A stretch of DNA of 64,000 nucleotides, taken from contig CAVPCW010000013.1 of NCBI GenBank assembly GCA_963702555.1, positions 186,001-250,000 on the forward strand, read 5' to 3'. The notes beneath the pieces were generated by a model, which was not told the DNA's origin, did not search any database, and was given only the letters and a program-made list of their open reading frames with translations. This stretch comes from CAMFLJ01 sp963702555. GTDB taxonomy: Bacteria > Actinomycetota > Acidimicrobiia > Acidimicrobiales > Acidimicrobilacustridaceae. Below, one piece after another: positions 34,870-43,287 of the stretch. The stretch's first letter is position 1. Every line of letters starts with the position of its first letter. Position numbers and translations under genes: made by a program.

Positions 34870-36174
34870 ATGGGGCTGGCTGAACTCCTCTACCAGGCGC
34901 TCGGGGGAGCGCTCCCGATGCGGTTGGAGCTCTACGACGGGTCGACGGCCGGGCCGGCCGACGCCAAGGTGTGCATGACCGTGCGCTCCAGGGAGGGTCT
35001 GGCCCGGTTCTTGTCCCGTCCCGGGGAGCTCGGCATCGCCCGGGCCTACGTCTCCGGCGACGTCGACATCGACGGCGACCTGTTCGCCGGGCTGGAGCAG
35101 GCGGCGCACCTCGACCTGAGCCTGCGCCGGATCGACCCGGTCGCCGTGGCCCGACTGCTGCGGGCCACCGGGCTCGGCGTGCTGCGCGCCCCTCCCCCGC
35201 CACCGGAGGAGGCCCGCCTGCGCGGCGGCCTCCACACCCGCTCGCGCGACCGGGCCGCCATCTCCCACCACTACGACGTCAGCAACGACTTCTACCGGAT
35301 CGTTCTCGGCCCCTCGATGGTCTACTCGTGTGCCGTCTGGGACAGCCCGGAGCAGACCCTCGAGGAGGCCCAGGCGGCGAAGCTCGAGCTCATCTGCGAG
35401 AAGCTCGGCCTCCGCCCGGGCATGCGATTGCTCGACGTGGGCTGCGGGTGGGGCAGCCTCGTCATCCACGCCGCGGCGCACCACGGGGTGGAGGCCGTCG
35501 GCATCACGATCTCCGCCGAGCAGGCCGCATTGGCCCGGGAGCGGGTGCGCGCCGCCGGGCTCGACGACCGGGTCGAGGTCCGGCTGCAGGACTACCGCGA
35601 CGTCCACGACGGACCGTTCGACGCCATCAGCTCGATCGGCATGTTCGAGCACGTCGGCCGCAACCGCATGGAGGAGTACGTCCGCGACCTCCACCGGCTG
35701 CTGCGCCCACAGGGTCGCCTGCTCAACCACGCCATCAGCCGACCCGGCTACCCCCAGGGCGACAGCCGGATCGGACGCACCAGGGCGCTCTACCGCCGCC
35801 TCGCCACCGCGGTCGGCTCCGACGTCACCAGCCGCATCGACAGCCAGCTGATGCAGCGCTACGTCTTCCCCGACGGCGAGCTGCACGAGGTGGGCGTGGT
35901 GGTGTCCATGCTCCAGGAGAACGGCTTCGAGGTGCGCCACCTGGAGTCGCTGCGCGAGCACTACGCCCTCACCCTGCGCCACTGGGTGTCGAACCTCGAG
36001 GCCGGATGGGAGGCCGCCGTCGCCGAGGTCGGCGAGGCCCGGGCGCGCGTCTGGCGCCTCTACATGGCCGCGTGCGCCATCACCTTCGGCCTCGGCGGCG
36101 TCTCGGTGCAGCAGGTGCTGGCGGTGAAGGCGCCCGACGGCGTCAGCGGGATGCCGCTGCGGCCCGCCTACTGA
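34870..36174 (+). CDS. cfa: Cyclopropane-fatty-acyl-phospholipid synthase family methyltransferase
   Basis: A 434-residue SAM-dependent enzyme that adds a methylene (or methyl) group to an unsaturated acyl chain of a membrane phospholipid. The N-terminal lipid-binding domain (RAYVSGDVDIDGDLF) precedes the methyltransferase domain, with HHYDVSNDFYRIVLGPSMVYS and the SAM motif LLDVGCGWGSL. ISSIGMFEHVG holds the active-site glutamate region. The ATG at 34870 follows GGGAGG. Length matches bacterial Cfa rather than the shorter mycolate synthases. Confidence 0.92.
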   Translation: MGLAELLYQALGGALPMRLELYDGSTAGPADAKVCMTVRSREGLARFLSRPGELGIARAYVSGDVDIDGDLFAGLEQAAHLDLSLRRIDPVAVARLLRATGLGVLRAPPPPPEEARLRGGLHTRSRDRAAISHHYDVSNDFYRIVLGPSMVYSCAVWDSPEQTLEEAQAAKLELICEKLGLRPGMRLLDVGCGWGSLVIHAAAHHGVEAVGITISAEQAALARERVRAAGLDDRVEVRLQDYRDVHDGPFDAISSIGMFEHVGRNRMEEYVRDLHRLLRPQGRLLNHAISRPGYPQGDSRIGRTRALYRRLATAVGSDVTSRIDSQLMQRYVFPDGELHEVGVVVSMLQENGFEVRHLESLREHYALTLRHWVSNLEAGWEAAVAEVGEARARVWRLYMAACAITFGLGGVSVQQVLAVKAPDGVSGMPLRPAY

Positions 36175-36209
36175 CGGCGGCCCCCGGACCGGGGTGTTAG
36201 AACCCGACG

Positions 36210-36935
36210 ATGGATCACATCGCCGACCTGCAACGAGACGGCCTCGCCCTGCTCGACGCCGCCCGGGCCGCCGGGCTCGACGCCCCCGTCGAAGCCTGCC
36301 CGGGCTGGAACGTGAGCCGCCTCGTCGGCCACACCGGCAAGGTGCTCGAGCGCACCGCCATCCTCGTGCGGGAGGGCCTCGACACCCCTCCCGGCAACGA
36401 CCGGTTCGTGCGCTTCCCCGACGACGAGTCCGCCTTCGACCGTTTCGCGTCGGTGCTCGATGACACCGTCGCCGCCCTCGGCGAGGCCGACCCCGACGGG
36501 TCGTGCTGGAACTTCACCGGCACCGACCTCACCACGGGGTTCTGGACCCGCCGCATGGCCAACGAGGTCGCCATCCACCGCGCCGACGCCGAGATCGCCG
36601 CCGGCACCCTCCAGCCGATCGAGGCCGGGCGGGCGGTCGACGCCATCGACGAGCTGGTCATGGTGATGCTCCCGTTCTCCGCGGCGCTCAAGAACCCGGA
36701 GCTCACCGGCAGCTTCCACCTCCACTGCACCGACACCGAGGGCGAGTGGCTGGCGGTGTTCACCGACGGCGCCCTCGTGAGCACCCGCGAGCACGCCAAG
36801 GGCGACCTGGCCGTGCGCGGCCCGGCCTCGACGCTGCTGCTGTGGGCCTACAACCGGGTACCGGCCGGCACCGATGGCCTCGAGTCGTTCGGCGACGCCG
36901 CCCTGCTCGACGGCTGGGCCTCGATCGTCCCCTGA
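36210..36935 (+). CDS. Maleylpyruvate isomerase-family mycothiol-dependent protein
   Basis: A 241-residue DinB/MPI-fold protein of the mycothiol-dependent group. The N-terminal helix bundle contains CPGWNVSRLVGHTGKV with the first metal His and RMANEVAIHRADAE with the next ligands. The C-terminal domain (GSFHLHCTDTEGEW) is the sterol-carrier-like part usual in this family. Such proteins use the actinobacterial thiol mycothiol for isomerisation or conjugation. It starts 35 bases after the cyclopropane synthase stop and may be co-transcribed. Confidence 0.85.
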   Translation: MDHIADLQRDGLALLDAARAAGLDAPVEACPGWNVSRLVGHTGKVLERTAILVREGLDTPPGNDRFVRFPDDESAFDRFASVLDDTVAALGEADPDGSCWNFTGTDLTTGFWTRRMANEVAIHRADAEIAAGTLQPIEAGRAVDAIDELVMVMLPFSAALKNPELTGSFHLHCTDTEGEWLAVFTDGALVSTREHAKGDLAVRGPASTLLLWAYNRVPAGTDGLESFGDAALLDGWASIVP

Positions 36936-36951
36936 CCCGAGGCAGCCGGCG

Positions 36952-37404
36952 TCAGCGCAGGAAGGTCCACCAGAGGCTGGCGCACACGGCCACGAAGCTG
37001 ACCGCCAGCCCTCCGTAGAGGATCGGCTTGGAGATGTTCCCCTCGGCGTCGGAGGGGATGCGGGCCCGCACCCGGTCGAGGAGGCGGCGGGCGAACGGCA
37101 CGTCCTGGGCGAGGATGGCGAGGCCGATGGCGAGGACGACCAGGCCCGGGCCCGGGAACACGAGCAGCAGCAGGCCGGCGAAGCAGACCACGGTGCCGGC
37201 GATGATGCGCCCGAGGCGGAACAGCAGGTGCCGCTTCGCCTGCTCGACGGTCTCCTCGCGGCGACCCGTCTCGAGCTCGGCCTCGATCGCCGCCTCCTCG
37301 AACGCCTCGAGGCGCTCGTGGAGACGGTGATCACGGCCGTGGTGCTTGTCGTGCTCGTCGTGGGGCACGGCCGCCGCCCGGCCGCCCTGGTCGTCGGCGG
37401 TCAC
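36952..37404 (-). CDS. PGPGW-type small membrane protein
   Basis: A 150-residue protein with a charged, His-rich N-terminal half likely to form a helix (RLEAFEEAAIEAELETGRRE) and two or three membrane segments. The signature LLLVFPGPGLVVLAIGLAIL identifies the PGPGW putative transmembrane family, function unknown. The GTG at 37404 overlaps the HtpX stop (GTGA). Coupling to a membrane metalloprotease suggests a role in envelope quality control. Confidence 0.75.
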   Translation of the reverse strand: MTADDQGGRAAAVPHDEHDKHHGRDHRLHERLEAFEEAAIEAELETGRREETVEQAKRHLLFRLGRIIAGTVVCFAGLLLLVFPGPGLVVLAIGLAILAQDVPFARRLLDRVRARIPSDAEGNISKPILYGGLAVSFVAVCASLWWTFLR

Positions 37405-38336
37405 CGGACGGGCTCGACCTTGAGCGCCCGCAACCGGGCGACGCGCTCCTCGATCGGCGGGTGGGTGGTGAACCACTTGGTTGCCCCGCCGACCCGGTTG
37501 GCCTGGTTGACGGGCGCCCCGCGGCCCGCCGGGGCGGTGCGCCCCTGGGGCTGACCCCGGAGCGGGTTCACGATGTAGGCGCTGGCCTGCGAGGGCATCA
37601 CGTCGGCGGGTGTGCGGGCCGCGGCGGCGTCGAGCTTGAGCAGTGCCCGGGCCAGCGGCTCGGGATCACCCATGAGCTCGGCCCCGGCCCGGTCGGCCTC
37701 GAACTCCCGGGAGCGGGAGAGCGCCATCTGGAGCAGGCCGGCGGCGATCGGGGCGGTGATGGCGATGGCGATGACCGCCACCGGGCTGGGCCCGTCGTCG
37801 TCGTCGCCCCCGCCGAACATGCCGGCCCACATGGCCATGTTGGCGGCGAAGCTGATCGCCGTGGCGATGGCCGCCGCGACCGACCCGATGAGGATGTCGC
37901 GGTGGCGGATGTGGCCGACCTCGTGGGCGATCACACCCATGAGCTCGTCGGGCTCGCACATGGCGATCAGCCCCGTGGTGACCGCCACCACCGCGTGCTC
38001 GGGGTTGCGGCCCGTGGCGAAGGCGTTGGGCTGGGGCGAGTCGATGAGGTACACCCGCGGCTTGGGGATGCCCGCGCGCCGGGCGATCTCGGCGACGGAC
38101 CGGTGCAGGTCGGGGGCCTCGGCCTCCGACACCGGCACCGCGCCGGCGGCCTTCACCGCGAGCACGTCGCTCTTCCAGTAGGAGAAGCCACTGATGGCCA
38201 CGCCGAAGAGGAGGCCGATCGCCGCGCCGCCGACCCCTCCCAGGAGGTAGCCGATGGCGACGAGGAGTCCGCCGATGCCGGCCAGCAGGAGCGTGGTCTT
38301 GGCCACGTTGCCGGCGCCGTAGAGCTTGCTGTCCAT
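37401..38336 (-). CDS. htpX: HtpX-like membrane metalloprotease (M48B)
   Basis: A 311-residue zinc protease of the inner membrane that degrades misfolded membrane proteins. Two N-terminal helices (residues about 13-50) precede the catalytic HEVGH (138-142). Two further hydrophobic segments follow, then SREFEAD with Glu211, the third zinc ligand. A C-terminal insertion rich in Gly/Ala/Pro (ASAYIVNPLRGQPQGRTAP) is common in actinobacterial forms. It is the second-last gene of a leftward unit: P-ATPase, zinc ribbon, HtpX, PGPGW protein. Confidence 0.93.
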   Translation of the reverse strand: MDSKLYGAGNVAKTTLLLAGIGGLLVAIGYLLGGVGGAAIGLLFGVAISGFSYWKSDVLAVKAAGAVPVSEAEAPDLHRSVAEIARRAGIPKPRVYLIDSPQPNAFATGRNPEHAVVAVTTGLIAMCEPDELMGVIAHEVGHIRHRDILIGSVAAAIATAISFAANMAMWAGMFGGGDDDDGPSPVAVIAIAITAPIAAGLLQMALSRSREFEADRAGAELMGDPEPLARALLKLDAAAARTPADVMPSQASAYIVNPLRGQPQGRTAPAGRGAPVNQANRVGGATKWFTTHPPIEERVARLRALKVEPVR

Positions 38337-38351
38337 GTCGGTCCGTCCCTC

Positions 38352-38678
38352 CTAGAACTCGAAGATGTCTTCGATGAAGCTCTTGCGCTTCTTCTTCTTC
38401 TTGTACGCGGGCTCCTCATAGCCCCGACGGTCGTCGCCGCGGTACCGGTCGCGGTCGCTGTCGCTGTCTCCGCGATACCGGTCGCGGTCGTCTCCCGGAG
38501 GCGCGGGTGCGGTGGATGCTCCCCCGCCGGAGCCCGCCAGCTCGGCCTGGCTCCGTTCGAGGATCTTGTCGAGCTCACCCCGGTCGAGCCACACCCCCCG
38601 GCACTCCGGGCAGTAGTCGATCTCGACGCCCTGGCGCTCGCTCATGAGCAGGTTCACGTCGCAGTGTGGGCACTTCAT
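38352..38678 (-). CDS. TFIIB-type zinc-ribbon protein
   Basis: A 108-residue protein with an N-terminal zinc ribbon of the zf-TFIIB type: CPHCDVNL and YCPECRGVWLDRGEL. A low-complexity Asp/Arg/Ser-rich middle follows, then a Lys-rich segment (KKKKKRKS) and an acidic end IEDIFEF. Such ribbons with long charged tails are widespread but functionally undefined. The ATG overlaps the P-ATPase stop (ATGA, 38675-38678), so it is translationally coupled to the pump. It precedes htpX by 15 bases. Confidence 0.82.
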   Translation of the reverse strand: MKCPHCDVNLLMSERQGVEIDYCPECRGVWLDRGELDKILERSQAELAGSGGGASTAPAPPGDDRDRYRGDSDSDRDRYRGDDRRGYEEPAYKKKKKRKSFIEDIFEF

Positions 38679-41548
38679 CGGGGGCTCACCTCCGGGGTCG
38701 TGGTCATGCTCGGGATCAGGCTCGGGCTCGGAGCGGCTGCACCGGCAGCATCGGTGGCGCCGGCGGCGACCGAGGCGTGCTCGCCCCGGCGCAGCAGCAG
38801 CCGCACGACGACCTTGCGCAGCTCCTCGACCACCAGCACCGACAGGGCCACCAGCACGGCCACGCCCCACTGCTCCCAGGTGAGGTGCTCGGTGCCGAAG
38901 AGCGACTGGAGCGGGTTCCAGATCGTGGCGAGCACCTGGAGCACGATGACCCCGCCGACGACCGCCCACAGACGCCAGTTGGTGAAGGTGTAGCGGCAGA
39001 ACACCGAGCCGTTCTCGGTGCGGGAGTTGAAGACGTTCACCATCTGCTGGAGCACGAAGGCGGTGAAGGCCATGGTGAGGGCGATGTCCTCGCCGTACTG
39101 GTCGCGGGCCCAGACGAACATCGTCAGGATGCCGACGGCCATGACCACGCCGAGGAACACCAGCCGGCCGATGCGGCGGCCGGTGAGGATGGCGGCGTCG
39201 CTGGGGATCGGCGTGCGGCCCATCACCCCGGGCTGGGGCTGGTCGACACCGAGCGTCATGGCCGGCGGGCCGTCGGCGATGAGGTTGACCCACAGCACCT
39301 GGATGGGGCTGAAGGGCACGGGCAGCCCGAACAGCGAGGCCCCGAGGATGGTGCTGATGGCGCCCATGTTCGTGGCCAGCTGGAACCGCACGAACTTGAC
39401 GATGTTGTCGTAGATGGTTCGGCCCCGCTCGACCGCCTTGACGATGGTGGCGAAGTTGTCGTCGGTGAGCACCATGTCGCCGGCTTCCTTGGTGACCTCG
39501 GTGCCGGTGATGCCCATGGCCACGCCGATGTCGGCCCGGCGCAGGGCCGCCGCGTCGTTCACGCCGTCGCCGGTCATGGCCACGATGTGGCCCCGGCTCT
39601 TGAGCGCCTCGACGACCCGCACCTTGTGCTCGGGCGACACCCGGGCGCACACGCCGATGCCGTCGATCTGCTCGGCGAGCTCCTCGTCGGTCATCGCGGT
39701 GAGCTCGTCGCCGGTGACGACCCGGCCCTCGATGCCGAGCTCGGCGGCGATGGCGCCGGCCGTGGTGGCGTGGTCGCCGGTGATCATCTTCACGGCGATG
39801 CCCGCCGAGTGGCACAGCCGGATGGCGTCGCGGGCCTCGGAGCGGGGCGGGTCGACGATGCCGACCAGCACCTCGAGGGTGAGCTCGGACATCCAGCGGT
39901 CGGGGTCGGCGACCTGGCCGTCGGGGCCGAGGACGTCGGCGGCGGGCAGCTCACGGGTGGCCACGGCGAGCACCCGCATCCCCTGGGCGGCGAGGCGGTC
40001 GTTGTCGGCCCGGCGGGCGGCCAGCGCCATGCCGTCGAGCGGACGCTCGGAGCCGTCGCCGTCGACGAAGGCCGTGGCCCGGTCGAGCAGCACGTCGGGA
40101 GCGCCCTTCACACAGATGAGGACGTCGGAGTTGGGGTCCTCGGGGTCGGCCCAGTGGAAGGTGGCCATGAACTTGTGGGCCGAGTCGAAGGGCACCTCGC
40201 CGAGGCGGACACGGTCGCGACGGGCGGCGGGGGCGTCGATGCCGGCCTTGGCCGCCAGCACCACGAGGGCGGCCTCGGTGGGGTCGCCGACGATGCCCGG
40301 GCCGGTCTCGGTGTCACGGGCCACGGCGTCGGAGCAGAGGGCCGCGGCCAGCATCGCCCGCCGCACGGAGGTGTCGTCGACCCGGGCGCCGTCGGGGTCG
40401 AGCAGGTCGCCCTTGGTGGCGTAGCCCTCGCCGGAGACGGTCCAGGCCGCACCGCCGCGCACGACCTCCCGGGCGGTCATCTGGTTGAGGGTGAGGGTGC
40501 CGGTCTTGTCGGAGCAGATCACCGAGGTGGAGCCCAATGTCTCGACCGAGTGGAGCCGCTTCACGATGGCGTTCTGCTTGGCCATGCGGGAGATGCCGAT
40601 GGCCAGGGTGACGGTGACGACGGCGGGCAGGCCCTCGGGGATGGCGGCGACGGCCAGGGCCACAGCGCCGAGGGCGGCATCGGCGAAGTCGGCCCCCTGG
40701 GCCATCTGCAGGACGAAGACCAGGCCGACGGCGACGCCGGCGATCATGGCCAGGCGCTTGCCGAGTCGGTCGAGCTGGCGCTGGAGCGGGGTCTCCCCGA
40801 CCTCGGAGCCGCCGAGCAGCTCGGCGACCTTGCCCATCTCGGTGCCCATGCCCGTGGAGGTGACCACGACCTCGGCCCGGCCCCGCACCACCGTGGTGTT
40901 CATGAACACCACGGAGTGGCGGTCGCCGAGAGGCGAGTCGGCACCGGCCAGCGACGTGGCGTCCTTCTCGACCGGAACGGACTCGCCGGTGAGGGACGAT
41001 TCGTCGATCGACAGGTTGGCGGCCACCACCAGGCGGCCGTCGGCGGGCACCCGGTCGCCGGCCTCGAGCAACACGACGTCACCGGGGACGAGGTCGTCGG
41101 TGATGACCTCGACGATGTCGCCCCCGCGGCGCACCCGCACCTTGGAGACCAGCATCTTCTCCAGCGCGGCCAGAGCATTGGAGGCCTTGGCCTCCTGGAA
41201 GTAACCGAGCACGGCGTTGATCAGGAGCACGACGCCGATGACGATCATGTCCTTGAGGTCGCCGAGGGCTCCGGCGATGACGGCGGCCACGATCAGGATG
41301 ACCACGATGCCGCTGCGGAACTGGTCGAGGAAGAGCTTCCAGCGCGGTCGCCTGGGCGGCTCGGCCAGGCGGTTGAGGCCGTAGCGCTCTACCCGCTCGG
41401 CCACCTGGGCCGCGCTCAGGCCCTCGGCGGGATCGACCTCGAGCCGCGCCGCCACGTCGGTGGCGGCCATGGCGTGCCAGACCGGCACGCCGGTGGCGGC
41501 CGGCACCGGGTCAGCGGCGAGCGAGGAGGAATCGGACGAGGGGGCCAT
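38675..41548 (-). CDS. Calcium-type (P2A-like) cation-transporting P-type ATPase
   Basis: A 957-residue P-type ATPase that exports a cation, most likely Ca2+, at the expense of ATP. It has the actuator SLTGESVPVEK, the phosphorylation site DKTGTLT, the hinge MTGDGVNDAAAL and the M4 motif AAIPEGLPAVV. M6 has WVNLIADGPP with the Asn/Asp pair of calcium site II. In M5 (ATNMGAIST) the SERCA site-I glutamate is alanine, so a single cation per cycle is predicted, as in PMCA/SPCA pumps. The ATG at 41548 is the clear start. Confidence 0.9.
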   Translation of the reverse strand: MAPSSDSSSLAADPVPAATGVPVWHAMAATDVAARLEVDPAEGLSAAQVAERVERYGLNRLAEPPRRPRWKLFLDQFRSGIVVILIVAAVIAGALGDLKDMIVIGVVLLINAVLGYFQEAKASNALAALEKMLVSKVRVRRGGDIVEVITDDLVPGDVVLLEAGDRVPADGRLVVAANLSIDESSLTGESVPVEKDATSLAGADSPLGDRHSVVFMNTTVVRGRAEVVVTSTGMGTEMGKVAELLGGSEVGETPLQRQLDRLGKRLAMIAGVAVGLVFVLQMAQGADFADAALGAVALAVAAIPEGLPAVVTVTLAIGISRMAKQNAIVKRLHSVETLGSTSVICSDKTGTLTLNQMTAREVVRGGAAWTVSGEGYATKGDLLDPDGARVDDTSVRRAMLAAALCSDAVARDTETGPGIVGDPTEAALVVLAAKAGIDAPAARRDRVRLGEVPFDSAHKFMATFHWADPEDPNSDVLICVKGAPDVLLDRATAFVDGDGSERPLDGMALAARRADNDRLAAQGMRVLAVATRELPAADVLGPDGQVADPDRWMSELTLEVLVGIVDPPRSEARDAIRLCHSAGIAVKMITGDHATTAGAIAAELGIEGRVVTGDELTAMTDEELAEQIDGIGVCARVSPEHKVRVVEALKSRGHIVAMTGDGVNDAAALRRADIGVAMGITGTEVTKEAGDMVLTDDNFATIVKAVERGRTIYDNIVKFVRFQLATNMGAISTILGASLFGLPVPFSPIQVLWVNLIADGPPAMTLGVDQPQPGVMGRTPIPSDAAILTGRRIGRLVFLGVVMAVGILTMFVWARDQYGEDIALTMAFTAFVLQQMVNVFNSRTENGSVFCRYTFTNWRLWAVVGGVIVLQVLATIWNPLQSLFGTEHLTWEQWGVAVLVALSVLVVEELRKVVVRLLLRRGEHASVAAGATDAAGAAAPSPSLIPSMTTTPEVSPR

Positions 41549-41811
41549 CAGGTCTCCGGTCGAGGTCGAAGGGAACGACGCGGGCCTCGTGCTCGAAGCA
41601 CACGAGAACCGACCGGAGGTCTCCCCCACTCGTCAGAGCCAGCGGTACCGGGAGAGCCGACCCGGGGGCCGGTCCGCCGTGATGACGACACCGCTGTGAC
41701 GGGGTACTCCCCTCACTGCGGACCAGTATGCCAGGGCCGGGCGGGCGCGCCAACGCAATTGACGAAAAAATCTTCGTATGTCAGTGACGGAGGCCGCGGC
41801 CGGCCCGCGGC

Positions 41812-42480
41812 TCAGCCGACGAGCAGGCGGCGCACCTCGTCCTCGGCGTCGACGGTGGCGAGGACGAGGACCTCGTCGCCGGCGCCGAGCACGGTGTCGC
41901 CGCGGGGCACCACGAGGTGGTCCGAGCGGAGCACGGCCACGACGGTGGAGTCGCGGGGCAGACCCAGGTTGCGGATCTCGACGCCCTCGGCCGGCGAGTT
42001 CTCGGCCAGGGTGACCTCGGAGAGGCGGGCCCGGTCGTTCTCGAACGACAGCAGCCGCACGAGCGAGCCGACCGACACGGCCTCCTCGACGAGGGCGGTG
42101 AGCAGGTGGGGGGTCGACACCGAGACGTCGACGCCCCAGCTGGCGTTGAACATCCACTCGTTGGAGGGGTTGTTGACGCGGGCCACGACGCGGGGCACGC
42201 CGAACTCCTGCTTGGCGAGCAGGGAGATGACGAGGTTGTCCTCGTCGTCGCCGGTGACGGCCACGACGACGTCGGCCCGTCCGGGCTCGGCCTTGGCGAA
42301 CGAGGAGACCTCGCAGCCGTCGAGGTTCAGCCAGGTCACGCCCTCGGCCTCGTGGGAAGCCAGGGCCCGCGCCACGCGGTCGGGGTCGACCTCGATGATG
42401 AGGACCTCGTGGCCGGCCTTGTGGAGCTCGGTGGCGATGTAGGTGCCGACGTTTCCGCCGCCGGCGATGAGGACGCGCAT
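41812..42480 (-). CDS. TrkA-type NAD-binding potassium-uptake regulator (second copy)
   Basis: A 222-residue cytosolic protein with an RCK_N Rossmann domain (MRVLIAGGGNVGTYIATEL, acidic residue in IIEVD) and an RCK_C domain at the C-terminus. Such subunits gate Trk/Ktr potassium channels in response to nucleotides. It starts at the stop of another TrkA-like gene (TGATG), so the two are a coupled pair and may form a heteromer. No Trk membrane channel is in the window. Confidence 0.88.
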   Translation of the reverse strand: MRVLIAGGGNVGTYIATELHKAGHEVLIIEVDPDRVARALASHEAEGVTWLNLDGCEVSSFAKAEPGRADVVVAVTGDDEDNLVISLLAKQEFGVPRVVARVNNPSNEWMFNASWGVDVSVSTPHLLTALVEEAVSVGSLVRLLSFENDRARLSEVTLAENSPAEGVEIRNLGLPRDSTVVAVLRSDHLVVPRGDTVLGAGDEVLVLATVDAEDEVRRLLVG

Positions 42481-43154
42481 CAGTGATGACCTCCCTGGTC
42501 AGCCGGCGCGGAGGCCAGGCGGCGGTCGAGCTCCTCGATGCGGTCACCGGCGACGGCGACCCACACCACGTCGCCCTCCTGGGCGAGGAGGGCGGGCGAC
42601 ACGATCTGGGCGACGCCGAGGCGGGTCAGCGCGGCGACGCGGGCGACGCCGTCGCCCTCGAGGCCCACGAGGGGATGGCCGGCCCAGGCGGTGGGCACGA
42701 CCCGCTCGACGAGGCAGACCTTGGCGCTCGGGTCGATCCACTCGACGCCGTCGGCATCGGGCTCGATGCGGCGAAGGACCCGCTCGATGGCCCACCCGAC
42801 GGTGGCCACGGTGGAGATGCCCAGGCGCTCGTAGATGGCGGCCCGGCGCTGGTCGTAGATGCGGGCCACGACGCGCTCGATGCCGAAGAACTCCCGGGCC
42901 GTGCGGGCCACGAGGATGTTCGAGTTGTCGCCGTTGGTGACCGCGGCGAGCGCGCCGGCGCGCTCGATGCCGGCGGCGATCAGGACGTTGCGGTCGAAGC
43001 CCACGCCCACGAAGGTCTCACCCGAGAAGTCCTCGGGGAGGCGGCGGAAGGCCGTTGGCTTGCGGTCGACCACCGAGACGGTGTGACCCTGACTCACGAG
43101 GGTGGCGGCCAGACCGGAACCGACCCGACCACACCCGACGACGACGACGTGCAC
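42480..43154 (-). CDS. TrkA-type NAD-binding potassium-uptake regulator (first copy)
   Basis: A 224-residue RCK_N/RCK_C protein: Rossmann loop VVVVGCGRVGSGLAATL and acidic VVDRK after strand two, then an RCK_C domain. It is one of two adjacent TrkA-like genes whose products probably assemble with a Trk/Ktr-type membrane subunit encoded elsewhere. The GTG at 43154 places the glycine motif at residues 7-12 as in the family. Confidence 0.88.
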   Translation of the reverse strand: MHVVVVGCGRVGSGLAATLVSQGHTVSVVDRKPTAFRRLPEDFSGETFVGVGFDRNVLIAAGIERAGALAAVTNGDNSNILVARTAREFFGIERVVARIYDQRRAAIYERLGISTVATVGWAIERVLRRIEPDADGVEWIDPSAKVCLVERVVPTAWAGHPLVGLEGDGVARVAALTRLGVAQIVSPALLAQEGDVVWVAVAGDRIEELDRRLASAPADQGGHH

Positions 43155-43287
43155 GTGCGCAACACCTCCACAGCCCGAGCGGGCACGGCGGCCGATCCTA
43201 GGACTCCTCACCGCGGGCGCAAAGCCCACATCGGTCACGTCGACCGGTCACGTCAGAGTCCCGTCAGAGTCCCGTCGGTCCCAGGGC

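Noticed and set aside
38666..42442. Very long open frame on the plus strand opposite the P-type ATPase and a TrkA-like gene
   Set aside because: It is a low-complexity His/Gly/Asp/Val mirror of the real genes, caused by few stop codons at this GC content; the opposite strand encodes complete families.
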